From Parasponia andersonii (lineage: Eukaryota; Streptophyta; Magnoliopsida; Rosales; Cannabaceae), in assembly GCA_002914805.1 (NCBI GenBank), contig JXTB01000169.1, positions 280,966 to 344,965 of the forward strand: a DNA stretch of 64,000 nucleotides. The letters are read 5' to 3'. Under the pieces are notes generated by a model. It saw only the letters and a program-made list of their open reading frames with translations, ran no database searches and was not told where the DNA came from. Below, piece after piece: positions 25,610 to 36,513 of this stretch (its first letter is position 1; each line of letters starts with the position of its first letter). The translations under genes were made by a program, and so were the position numbers.

Positions 25610-26401
25610 CCATGGATTAAAATATCAGTGTTGATATCGACGTCGAAGTTTTATTTTTAAGATATTATCAAAGATATTGTCGATGTCGAAGATATTTCGA
25701 GAAAAGATCAAAATTTGTCTTAAAACTCAAAATTTTCAAGAAAAACTCTAAAATATACTAAAACAAGTGATATTGCATAATTTATACTTTTTATTAAAAA
25801 AAAAAGAACCTTTTTATACTTTATAAGACAGTAAAATATACAAATATAGTAGAAAAATAATTGAATTTATTTTATAGAACAATTTTAAAATCAGAATATA
25901 TATCATACTATTTTATTTAATACATCTCATATAAATATCTTATAAATTATAACTAGTTTTAAATTACATTGAAAATAAATAAAAATCATTGATAATATAG
26001 AACCGTTCAAATATATTCAATATCAAAACGAGTTTCAATGAGGTTGAAAGTTTTAAGAGAAATTCCCGTCTTGGTCCAAAATTTCTTTTAAAGGGTAGAG
26101 AGAGAACTATGATTTATTTTTATATTCTTTACTATCATTTTCAAAAAAAATAGACTTGGAAAAAAATTCAACATTTTTGTCGATATTTCAAAATGTCGAT
26201 AGCATTGTTGCGATAATATCCATAAATATCCTAATATTAGTTCATTTTTACCGATATTTTACCAATATCGACATATCCTCGATATTGTCGATATTTTACG
26301 GATACATAAAAAAAAAATATCTTTCCACCCCATATCGAGACTTTAAAATACAGATATTGTCGTGACAATATCAACAAATATCGTGATATTTTAATCCATG
26401 G
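25610..26401. mobile_element. MITE with 18-bp inverted ends
   Basis: The left end CCATGGATTAAAATATCA (25610-25627) and the right end TGATATTTTAATCCATGG (26384-26401) are perfect reverse complements. TTGATT stands on both sides (25604-25609 and 26402-26407), a likely target-site duplication. The 792-bp interior is non-coding and dense in GATATTGTCGATAT-like palindromic words. It sits 75 bp right of element E, in sequence resembling the repeats near 26730-26810. The superfamily is not determined. Confidence 0.75.
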
Positions 26402-26407
26402 TTGATT

Positions 26408-27800
26408 CCAAAGTATTTATTTTTTTATCAATCATTTTTGGCAAAAATTGCGAAAAATAGACGAATTAGTTGTTTTCCAATAAAGTTAGTTTCCTCAATT
26501 TAATGAGCAAATTTTGTTTGTCGGTTTGGTAATAGTGTTTGTTTTTGGTTTTTTATTTTTTTTGTTTTTGAAAGGGTTGGTAATCGTTATTGAGATGTGT
26601 AATTAATCAAGTGAGAAATAATTATATAGTTTTTTCCGGTCGTTTTTATAAGAATCTTTTTCAATTCGTTATATGATAGGGTTCATAGTATCCTAATATG
26701 AGTAATTCTAGATATAAATTTGTATAAAAAATGACCGTATTTGAACAAGTGACAATATTGATATTTAAAAGATGACCATATTTGAATGAGTAACAATATT
26801 GATATGCAAATTTTAAATTCCATACCGATCATTTTAGAATTTGCTACTCATTCAAGTGACATAAAATTTGAGGAATAGGAATGTTTAAAGGGGGGAAAAT
26901 TTGCGAAAATCGACCAATTCAAACCAAATTATTTATTTTTTATAAAGCTGGTTATCGATTTTGAGATGTGAACCTTATCAATCGGCTAAAAATTATTTTA
27001 GTTTTCTTTTTGGTAGTTTTTGAGGTATAATTTTTAACCTTTTATATGATAGGATTTGAAGTATACTCGATCAACGTAACTCTATACAAGAATTAGTGCT
27101 TTTTTTTTTTTAAATGTATAAACTATTATTGGATTTTTTTTTTTTTGAAATGAACTTATTATTGGATTGTGATTGTTATTATTTTGTTTGCATTATACTT
27201 TTAACGATGGTTGTTACTTAGATATAGACAATAAACAATTTGTTTAAACATTAATATGGTATGTGATTCTAATATTCCTAACTTATGATAGTGTTTATCT
27301 AAAAGGAAAAAAATGAAAACATAAGAAATTAAAACTTACTTAATTAAATTTCAAGAGCCTAAAATTTTTAGATTTGTTTATTTTTTTTATTTGGTTTTAT
27401 ACGATTTTTTTTTACTGGTAACTAGCCAAATGAATGAAATAGGTTTTAACCTCGAGTTAAAAAAAGAAAGATTTTAACGGTTTGGTTAATAGTTTTTCTC
27501 ATAATCGGGATCTGACGTCCTATTTTGTTATCTCATCTGATATCTTGTCCATTTAAATTTAAGACAACTCAACACAAAACATAATATTAATTAATCTAAT
27601 TAACTTTTTAAATGAGTGGTTATTGAAAAAAATGCTGAGGTGTCATGTTGATTATATGCAAATAATTTAATACTTTTTTTTGGATATTTAAAATACTGGA
27701 GCCTAAACGAAGATAAACAAAAAAAAAAAAAAATACTGGAACCTAGAATTCAAACGACGTTGACATGTTGATTAGATTTAGTAAACTGAAGGGGAAATGT
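26408..27800. other. AT-rich spacer
   Basis: No gene is seen. Near 26730 and 26775 a short motif (ATGACCRTATTTGAAYRAGT) recurs, also resembling 25570-25600. The rest is T/A-rich with poly-T runs (27105, 27136, 27410) and a poly-A run near 27720. Confidence 0.4.
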
Positions 27801-27803
27801 GAC

Positions 27804-28110
27804 ATGTCGTTTTCATTAGCAAACGACATCAAACCAAACTTTGTTATAAAAGGCAACACCGTGTTTCGTTGCCAGAGACAGCAAAGCTTTAAGAAAAATG
27901 AAATGTCGCTTTCACAGTTAACGACACCAATTGCCAACTTGACAGAACTACTGATTGCATTGTCTTCCCTACTTTTTTTTTTTGGGAGTAAATATTGTCT
28001 TCCCTACTTCTAGAACAACAGCAAACTTCATGATTAGAAACGACAAATAGTTGTCGTTTGTCAATTGAATCATGGAACAGTCTTCCAAGATCAAAACGGC
28101 GTGTCGTTTT
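27804..28110. repeat. cluster of AAACGACA/TGTCGTTT hairpins
   Basis: Four places carry the 8-mer or a close form. ATGTCGTTT...AAACGACAT (27804-27829) is a perfect 9-bp stem with an 8-base loop. A weaker pair, ATGTCGCTT...TTAACGACA, lies near 27902-27926. AAACGACAA-ATAG-TTGTCGTTT (28038-28059) is a perfect 9-bp stem with a 4-base loop. A single TGTCGTTTT lies near 28101-28109. This could be the subterminal region of a DNA transposon or a regulatory cluster; I cannot tell which. No convincing ORF is present. Confidence 0.55.
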
Positions 28111-28124
28111 TAAGGACAAGTACT

Positions 28125-28397
28125 ATGTAACATATTTTATTAACTTCTCTAAAATATTTCTATGACATTTTTCCTAGTTATCTACCCACTAGTTTTGATC
28201 GTTTATATGTTTATCACTTTAATTTTGGCTTCTTTTCATACCTGTGGATCCTGATTATAACAGGATTATAATGTTTATTATATCCTCTCTAGTTTAAATC
28301 TATTTAAGCTTTGGTGATTGGTCTAGTTAAAACCAGTGGATCTTTGATTTTTCAATATCACTGAATAATTTCTAATTTTATATTACCCCACAAAAGG

Positions 28398-28438
<41 letters not shown>

Positions 28439-29760
28439 AAAATCTTTCAATGTAAAATATTGTAGCCTAAAACAGTAACAAAATGTTCATTAAGATTCGA
28501 ATTTAGTGAAATTTACCATATTTTTACCAGCTTAATTCAGTATACAACTGAGCTACATAGCTAGTAAATTCTATTAAGAACATAAAAGGTGTAACAAAAA
28601 AAACCTCAGTAAAGAGAAAATTTCTCAAACAAGTTTGAAGTTTTAGATCAAGCGTCTTTTCAGAGAGTTTGAGAGATTGGAAAAGTTACAAACACAAGCA
28701 TAACAGGAAAATGTAAGCAGACAACCAACTTTAATCAGAAAGGTGTTAAAAGGGTCCACAATCAATTACTTAATGAAATGCAGACAAAACTTAAATCCCA
28801 ATTAACAGTACTAATTGATTATTATAAGTTGTCTGATTGCGGGTCAACTAGACATTGCAGCATTATTGCAATGGTAAAGTCTTCTCCCTTATAATGATGC
28901 CTCGCTTTTGTTCACTTTGTCTAATTGACAATTGTATTTGAATTTACAGTAGAAATCTTGGCCTTTTGGCCTGGAGATGGTAAATAATTAGTCAATTATT
29001 ACTGATATAATAAGTACTGTTATGGAATTTTCATACAATTCAATATAAAAGATTGCATATACTTAAGCAGACAGAAAATATAGTTAGTTATGCATCTTTT
29101 GCAGTTCATTTTTTCCCCCCCTTGCCAAATCGAAGAAGAATGTGATGAATTGGATGAAACCCATATCTAGAAACCCGTTTATTTGCAAAAAAGAACTGTT
29201 TTACGGGCTACATAAAGAAATCATGTGTTCATAAATTCACATCAGTTTATGGTGAAGCTTATCTTCTGTATGAAAGTTGCAACATAGTATGGAGTATCAA
29301 ATGAGAGCATCTAAACTAAACACACACCATTATCTGAGCATATATTACCTTTAATAATGGTCTTCACTAATAGACAGAATGCATCAAACAGATTAGATTT
29401 TTTTTTAAGCCAAAAAAAAAAAAAGAAAAAAAAAACTTCAAATTCATATAATCTATTGCCTAATCATATACAAAATCCCAACTTTTTCACTGCCTCACAG
29501 TTGCTTTCAGTAACTTTGGGTTGGAAAATAGTGATTTAATAAAAATGCTGTACTTGATGTAACAATCATATGTGTATGGTGGCCACATTTTCCTTGAGAG
29601 AAGTCAACCTACAATGACAATAATAACTCTCTCTCCTTATCAACTCAATCTGTACATATCATTGGATTCCCAGACACCTTAAGCATGAACTTGTCTACTT
29701 TTCAAACTCAGCAATGATAAAGCGAATAGAGTGACTCACTTAACAATATAGCTTCCTCAT
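28125..29760. other. AT-rich spacer
   Basis: No gene is recognised. An (AT)n microsatellite lies at 28401-28436. The right end contains the upstream region of the CLE gene. Confidence 0.45.
28401..28436. repeat. (TA)18 microsatellite
   Basis: An uninterrupted TA dinucleotide run of 36 bases in intergenic DNA. Confidence 0.95.
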
Positions 29761-29763
29761 GCT

Positions 29764-29770
29764 TATAAAT
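29764..29770 (+). promoter_or_regulatory. TATA box of the CLE gene
   Basis: TATAAAT lies 60 bp upstream of the ATG at 29830. The spacing allows a leader of about 30 nt. It is the best core-promoter candidate. Confidence 0.6.
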
Positions 29771-29829
29771 ACACCATGCCTTGAACTCTCTACTCCTTCC
29801 AACCCCGTAAAAGGCCACTCCAAATAAAG

Positions 29830-30316
29830 ATGAAGAGGAAACAATTTCTTGTCTATCTTCTCTTTGCGTTCCTCTTGGTATCTTCTCGACACCATTACCC
29901 CAGCAATGCCTTCATGATTCATGCTGCGAAATCGGGTAACGCTCTTATTTTTTCAGCAGGAATTGGTATAGAACAAATTGAGACTCAATTTTTTAAAAAA
30001 ATATTTTCTTTTTATTGATGCTTCTCCTTAGTTACACTCAATGGAGCAAACACAACTGCAAGAAAAAGTTTGGCTCTAAGACAAATGCTAGCTACATTGG
30101 TTAGTCTAGCAAAAACCTTTTATGTTTATTTTATGTATCCTACCATTTCTTTTTCATACACATGGAAAATGACTAACTCATGAATTTTCTTCCTTCCGTT
30201 TTGAGAAAAAAAAAAAACAGGTCAATTCGAGAAAGCTTGTGAAAGAAAATACTCACAAAGTTCCATCAGGACCGAACCCGATTGGTAACCGGCACCCGCC
30301 ATCCATCCATGATTGA
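29830..30316 (+). CDS. CLE46: CLE peptide precursor, CLE46-like
   Basis: CLE genes encode secreted precursors that are cut to 12-13-residue peptides recognised by leucine-rich-repeat receptor kinases. Three exons are read: 29830-29935, 30032-30099 and 30221-30316, with GT/AG borders and consistent phases, giving 89 aa. Residues 1 to about 25 form a signal peptide (MKRKQFLVYLLFAFLLVSS). The middle is a variable region. Residues 70-81 are the CLE domain HKVPSGPNPIGN, with the conserved P-S-G-P-N-P core, followed by RHPPSIHD. From memory, Arabidopsis CLE46 has the similar HKHPSGPNPTGNRHPP, so I propose that group. The exon borders are inferred from sequence only, and many CLE genes have no intron. 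No damage is seen. Confidence 0.85.
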
Positions 30317-31730
30317 GAGGAGAATTAGCAGTACTTGTTAAGCACTATAATTAGGGAGAAGCAGAAATGTTTTAATATATAATATGTTTCAATTTTGTGC
30401 TTGTAGTTGGTCAAATATTATGCAGAAGTTATTTCTAATGTCTCATATACTTGCCAAAGAGTGTAATGCTAGCTATTTGGGAATTCATATTAATAGGTAT
30501 GCATCATAATGATTAGTACTTGGATACTTGTTTTATGACCAGAAATTTAATTACATTTTAATTAACCATAAAGTTGAGAGCTAACAACGAAGATTTATTA
30601 TATTGACTTTTAGAACAATGAATACAATAGATCGAAGGACTAAACTCTAAACTCAAGTCTGCAGGAAGTTTTGATAATACACAGCGCAATCAATCCTTAA
30701 TTTCATGTTCTTTCCTATCTCCAGTAAACTTTTTTCCAATTATTTTTTAAAAATGATGTTATTTTATCGTAACATAACATTTTAAACCTTTCTGCCAAAA
30801 AAAAAACATTTCTCTAAATTTTGAACAATTACTTGTTCCTCGAGAAAACAATTAGTCACAAGTTCCTTTAAACTATAACTCTCCAATCTTCATGATTTTC
30901 TTTTTCTCTTTTGTTAAGCATCTTTTGGTTGGTCTAGAACTTGGAAATGAAGGAAGAATAATCTAAGACTTCTCTCTGACACTTTTCGTGGGACATGTGG
31001 AAAGTGGTGCTAAAGAACAACGGAGGCTTACCAAACAAAACAAATATTAGAAAACTTTACATGGGGCATGTCTACTATCTCTTTCAAGTATAACAAATTT
31101 GTATGTAAATATATGAAAGATAATCATAGTATTTCTCAACTATTATTGTTTATTCCTCACTATTCTTTTTCTCCTCTAGTACATTTTTATCATTTTTTTT
31201 TACGGATTAGTAAACGTATCTTAATTGTGCTTTATCAATACTATAGAATCTATTTATGAGATAATTTATGATATAGCTCTTTATAAACATGCTTTATGTT
31301 ATATTAAAAAGCAATTTTTTTAATTAGGAGTAGGAGAATTTCAATTTTAAACCACAACATTAAGAACATGTTTACTAATGAGTTTTAAGAAACCAAAAAC
31401 TGAGTCATTATTTCAAAATTGAACTAATTATACGAAGGATTCTCAAAATAATGTGCTTTAACTAGATAAATAAATACACAAATAAAAAAAAAGAATTACT
31501 TTCTTAATTTTCATTCTCCTTTTCAGTTTATTATAGATTAGTAACATGACTTAATTGTGAATATATTTATCAATCAAGATAGCGATTGTTACAAATTTTT
31601 AAACATGATCTAAAACCATACGTAGTTATCAATCAAGATAGTAACCACTACATTAGAAAGCAAATTTTAGAACCAATCAAGCGAATTTGTTGGTTAAAAA
31701 TTTCAAAATGCATAGTTGTTCGAGAAACTT

Positions 31731-31767
<37 letters not shown>

Positions 31768-33321
31768 TAATATGTACAGGTATTGTGAGTTATATTTCCA
31801 GTTTAATTTTCAGAATTAAAAATTATTTAAGTAGCTATACAATACCACACTAGCTTTAAAACAGAGAAAACATTTTGACAAGAATCTCAAGAACAATATG
31901 CTAGGAATGTGCCGGTTCAAATTTTGAGAAGGATAATACTAGGATCGATCTCACCTTTTAATTTTTCTTGTATTTTTTGTAACAATATTTAATTCGTGAA
32001 TTATAACATACCCAAATAAATTTGACAATAATTTAAATAATTTACTGATAAGTGGTAATATCCCTAACACTATTCTCTTGAGAATATGATAAACAAGTTT
32101 ATTTATGAAGACAATTAATGAACTTAGAAAAATTAACGCTTAGGATCTTGTTTTTTTTTTTAAATTCTTTTATAAATACTTATTTTTATTTTTTTTCAAA
32201 AATACCAATTTTTATGGTTCATGTTTTATATGTAAAATATGAGTGGTTCACATTTATAATGTAAATTTTATGCATGAGGTACACATATTATGTATAAAAT
32301 ATGAACGGTTTATATTTTAAAATGTGTACTAATTTTTAGTATAATTTTTGTTCATAAAATGTAGACTACGGTATACATTTAATGCATGTTTCATGTATAA
32401 AACAATGATAGTTTACATTTCTTAAAAAAAAAAAAAAGTATAAAAATGAATATTTATGAAATAAAAATAAAAAAAGTTATTTATAAAAACATAGTTTTGA
32501 AAACGGGCATTTATGAACATTTCTCATGAACTTATATACCCAAAAGAAAGAGTTAAAATACCAAAAAATATCCCCCATGTTTTTACAAAATACAAACTTT
32601 CTCCTTTATGTTTTTAGAAGTACAAAATTTATCCCTTAGTTTGTTAACTTGGATCAAAATTATTTATTTCCTGTGACAAATTTTTATCAATTTTTTTTTT
32701 CAACTTTTATCTAAAAATGAACAAATTACTCCTAGTCAAATAATCAGCTTGTCCGTTAAACATACAACCAAATAACTTAAACGTCTCCCAGCAAAAAAAC
32801 AAAAAAGGTAATTATCGAATATTCAAATTTAAATTAAAAGTTTACAAAATTTTTGCTTTAAAAAAAATTGGATATTTGGCTATTGGGTTAAAGAAGTAGT
32901 TATTTATTAACTTTGACTAAAAGATTTTAGAGCCATTTACAATGTAATTTTGATCAAATATGACTCGGGTTTGATTATCTAATCATAGACATAGAAGTGA
33001 TATATTTTGAATTTTGAGAAACATAAAAGATTTTTGGTAATTTCTCAAAATAAGGGTAAGAACCTTATTATTTTTGAAATAAAAGAACTAATAATTTGAC
33101 TAACAATTTTTTTTTTTTGGATAACGATAAGGGGAGGAGGATGCGACCAACGTGGTTACTCTCCTTAGACGTGACCATAATAGTTCTAATTTCGTTCAAG
33201 AATATTCTCTAAAAGTCTATCGATAGATCGTCACTATCGGACGGTAGAGTAAATCATTTTAACTCTATTCGAACAACTAGCGAGAACGATATCCTAAAAG
33301 TAGAGAATGAAACACTGAGCT
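30317..33321. other. AT-rich spacer
   Basis: No gene is recognised. There is an (AT)n run near 31730-31767, dispersed-repeat-like DNA near 32560-32720, and near 33120-33300 a stretch (AACGATAAGGGGAGGAGGAT...) that resembles decayed plant repeats. The rest is AT-rich. Confidence 0.45.
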
Positions 33322-33986
33322 TGTAAAAACCCAAATTTTAGGTGGGTAATTTGGATATTTTACCAAATTTTCGGATATAATATTAGGGGGATTAATTTGC
33401 AATAGTTTTGTGTAAAAGAACTAAATTGTAATTTTTGGGGGACTGAATTAATAAAGATTTGAAAAGTTTGGGACTTATGTGCAATTTTTGAAAAATTGCA
33501 CTGCCATATATAAAACAGGCCACGTGGCCTGTTCACTTTCATTTCTCTCTTCTCTCTCTTCCCCCACCCCCCTCCCCGACGCTCTCTCTCTCTATTTCTC
33601 GGCCGCGACCCACCAGGGGAGCAGTCGTGCCGCTCTGGCCATCGTCCAGCTAGCCGACCAGCCGGTGTCGACTCGCCGTGCCACTAGGAAACACGCCGCC
33701 TGTCCCCGGTCACCGCCGACGTCTACATCGCTGGAAAAGCTTCAAGTCACCATTTCGGATTTTTGGCCGCCGGCGACGATTCCGACCTTTGTTCGACCTC
33801 AAATCAGGCTCGTTGGATTCGTCTCATCGCAAGGATTGTCAAAGTATATATATCTTAATCCCATAATGTCCGAATCAAAAGTTGCTATTTTTGGAATATT
33901 TTGAGTTTAAGTTTGACTTTTTAATTTGGCCGTTAGATCGTATTTTTGTTGTCATTTTTGGATTGTACTTAAAAAATGGGGAAATT

Positions 33987-34020
<34 letters not shown>

Positions 34021-34937
34021 CCTATGTTTGGTGATCGGCATAAAAATCGAGATCGGATGGTTGAGATTTACCTCGATTTATGTGCCATCGGTCCGGCGTG
34101 GGCCTGGACCCGAATTGGACAAGTTTTATGTTTAACCTAGCTATTTTGGGTGCTAAGAATTCACTGAAGAGGTCCGTTTGTGGAATTCAAGCTCCATTGA
34201 GAAGTTGGTTTTTCGCAAGAGGACGATCAAGAGCTTGGAATTGGTACCCGACTCTTCGGACGATCGTCAACGACACCTTGAGAATTAGATAGCGTGGTAT
34301 CGCTATTCGAACGAGGTAGGGACTCAATTACCCCTGTTTTATATCGTTTTCGAATAAAACTTATTTTCTGCAACACATGAAAAAAAATGTAATTTTTAGT
34401 TTTCTTGAACATCTGTGATGGGAATTGATTGTATGATGTATACATATTGTATTGCTCTGGGAATTTTCTGGGTGTAGGTTATTTTGGGTATATCAAAAAT
34501 AGGGTCGTTATGCTACCCGTTTTCCTATAAAACCTAGTATATTGATTTTATTGAAAAACCCGAGCGTGATTATTTTCACAGTTCGGTTCTGTATTGCATG
34601 TATCATAGGATCATACATGAGCACCGTGTTAGCATCGTGGGTTTACAGTGTGGCGTTGTGTACCCCACTGTCGGTGTAGAGTCTGTAAACCCGTGAGAGA
34701 TTTTGTTACTTCTGATTACCTCCCCATTTGGCAAGCGTAGGCAATTCAGTTGCCCCTCTAGATTTGGTAGGCGACATACGGGTGTCCCGTCCGGGTATGG
34801 ACTTAAGTGTCAGGCAGGTAGTTAGACATACTTAGTGCTATCATCCTGAGTTTCCACAGATGAGAGGATGAGAGCTCATGGGTATGGGTTGGTTTGTGTC
34901 ATGTGCATATATGAATTGAATGGTTTTGATTACACTG

Positions 34938-34979
<42 letters not shown>

Positions 34980-35574
34980 ATTTCTGGTTTGGATTATATA
35001 TATATATGTATGTTTTGGACTAAAGTAACCATGCATGAATTCTCCATCACTAAAATATTTTCGATCGAGGTAGTTATTTTTCCTACTAGGCATTTTATGC
35101 TCACCCCCTTCCTCTTTTCCTCAAGTAGTGTCCAGTGCGACTTGGGAGATCAAGAGGAGTAAAAGGTCATCTCGATTGTAGATCGTTATATTGGTAATGT
35201 TCGGAGTAAAGTCGTGGTATTTGGATTATTTAAGTTTTGCTTCGTATTGAACCAAGATTACTACACTCTGTCTTTGTTTGTGAATTTATGTATGCCATTC
35301 TGATGTTTGATTTTAGGCGTAAATGATAATGATGATTGAATTTATATTTGATTTCACGTTTTTAAATAATTATTCGATATATATTTAAGGATGTTTACGA
35401 ACTATAAAAATAATTTACAGGATGAAATTCTAATTATATTATTTAAATGAACCATTTAATAAAATTAGAACTTTCGACACTTTCAAATAAATCAAAACAT
35501 TTCGCATTTTATGAAATTCTTCTTCTGATTATGAAATTCTTCTTCCGTCGCTGCTCAAATTTTGGATCATAACA
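33322..35574 (+). mobile_element. probable solo LTR, about 2.25 kb
   Basis: The segment starts TGTAAAAACCCAAATTTTAG and ends TTTGGATCATAACA, both typical of long LTRs of Tekay/Del-type Ty3/gypsy elements. The flanks GAGCT (33317-33321) and AAACT (35575-35579) agree at three of five bases, a weak target-site duplication. Inside are a GC-rich CT-repeat segment (33540-33830), two (AT)n tracts (about 33991-34018 and 34941-34977) and no gag or pol. The interpretation rests on the ends and composition, so moderate confidence. Confidence 0.5.
34941..34977. repeat. (TA)n microsatellite
   Basis: A TA dinucleotide run of about 37 bases inside the probable solo LTR. Confidence 0.95.
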
Positions 35575-35930
35575 AAACTGACAAATAAATATCTTTATAC
35601 TTAAAATTTTCTGAAAATCCACTCAAATTCGAACCTGTTCGACGTCAAATCTCCACAATAACCTCACATTTGACTAACAATTAAGTTGGCAAAAACGATT
35701 TTTCGCACATACTTTTGATTCATAAATTTTCGATTCATAAATTTTCGGGCAATGGGACACTCGCTAAGAAATATCTCCTCTTTAAAATTAAAAACAACGA
35801 AAGAAGAAACGTCGCGAACCAACCAGAAGCTCGAAACCCCGGGCTTTTTTCCACGCAAGGTCTAATAAAGGACCGTAAACGAACGGCAGCCGTCCATCTA
35901 AACGAATCCAACGGCTGATAATTACCATCC

Positions 35931-35943
35931 GAATGTTCTCGAA
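35931..35943 (+). promoter_or_regulatory. heat-shock element of HSP70
   Basis: GAATGTTCTCGAA is a perfect three-unit heat-shock element (GAA-nn-TTC-nn-GAA), the binding site for trimeric heat-shock factors. It lies 41 bp upstream of the TATA box (35984). The same element, GAACTTTCTCGAA, is kept in the duplicate at 53651-53663. Heat induction is inferred. Confidence 0.8.
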
Positions 35944-35983
35944 CCCCTCCAAACCAAAGGAAAAAAAAAAATTAAATCAACCC

Positions 35984-35994
35984 TATATATATAT
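35984..35994 (+). promoter_or_regulatory. TATA box of HSP70
   Basis: TATATATATAT lies about 165-175 bp upstream of the ATG, implying a leader of about 140 nt. The leader includes an (ATC)n run just before the start codon. Confidence 0.65.
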
Positions 35995-36159
35995 CCACGC
36001 TCGTCGTCTCCTTCTCATTACTCAAATTAACTCGTTCATTCAAAACTAGTCTGCGTTAAGAAACCCTCAATTCTCAATTTCCAAACTAGTTTTCTTCATT
36101 CTTAGCCGTTCGATCGCGAGGAGTAAGGATCATCATCATCATCATCATCATCTTCATCA

Positions 36160-36449
36160 ATGGCCGGAAAGGGAGATGGACCTGCGATTGGAATCGATCT
36201 CGGAACGACGTACTCGTGCGTCGGAGTGTGGCAGCACGATCGTGTGGAGATCATAGCGAACGATCAGGGCAACCGAACCACGCCGTCTTATGTCGCTTTC
36301 ACTGACACTGAGAGGTTGATCGGTGACGCTGCCAAGAACCAAGTCGCCATGAACCCAACCAATACCGTCTTTGGTACGAATTGTTTTGACTCTGAATTTC
36401 TCATCTAGCTATTATGGTTCACAGATAAGTGTCTTTATATGAATATATT

Positions 36450-36513
<64 letters not shown>

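Noticed and set aside
29830-30018. Single-exon 62-aa reading of the CLE gene
   Set aside because: After residue 35 it runs through a GT donor into intron sequence. The spliced model ends in a clear CLE domain and is preferred.
33479-33904. Plus-strand open frame of 141 aa in GC-rich DNA
   Set aside because: The translation is Ser/Pro/Thr low complexity, there is no known domain, and it lies inside a probable solo LTR.
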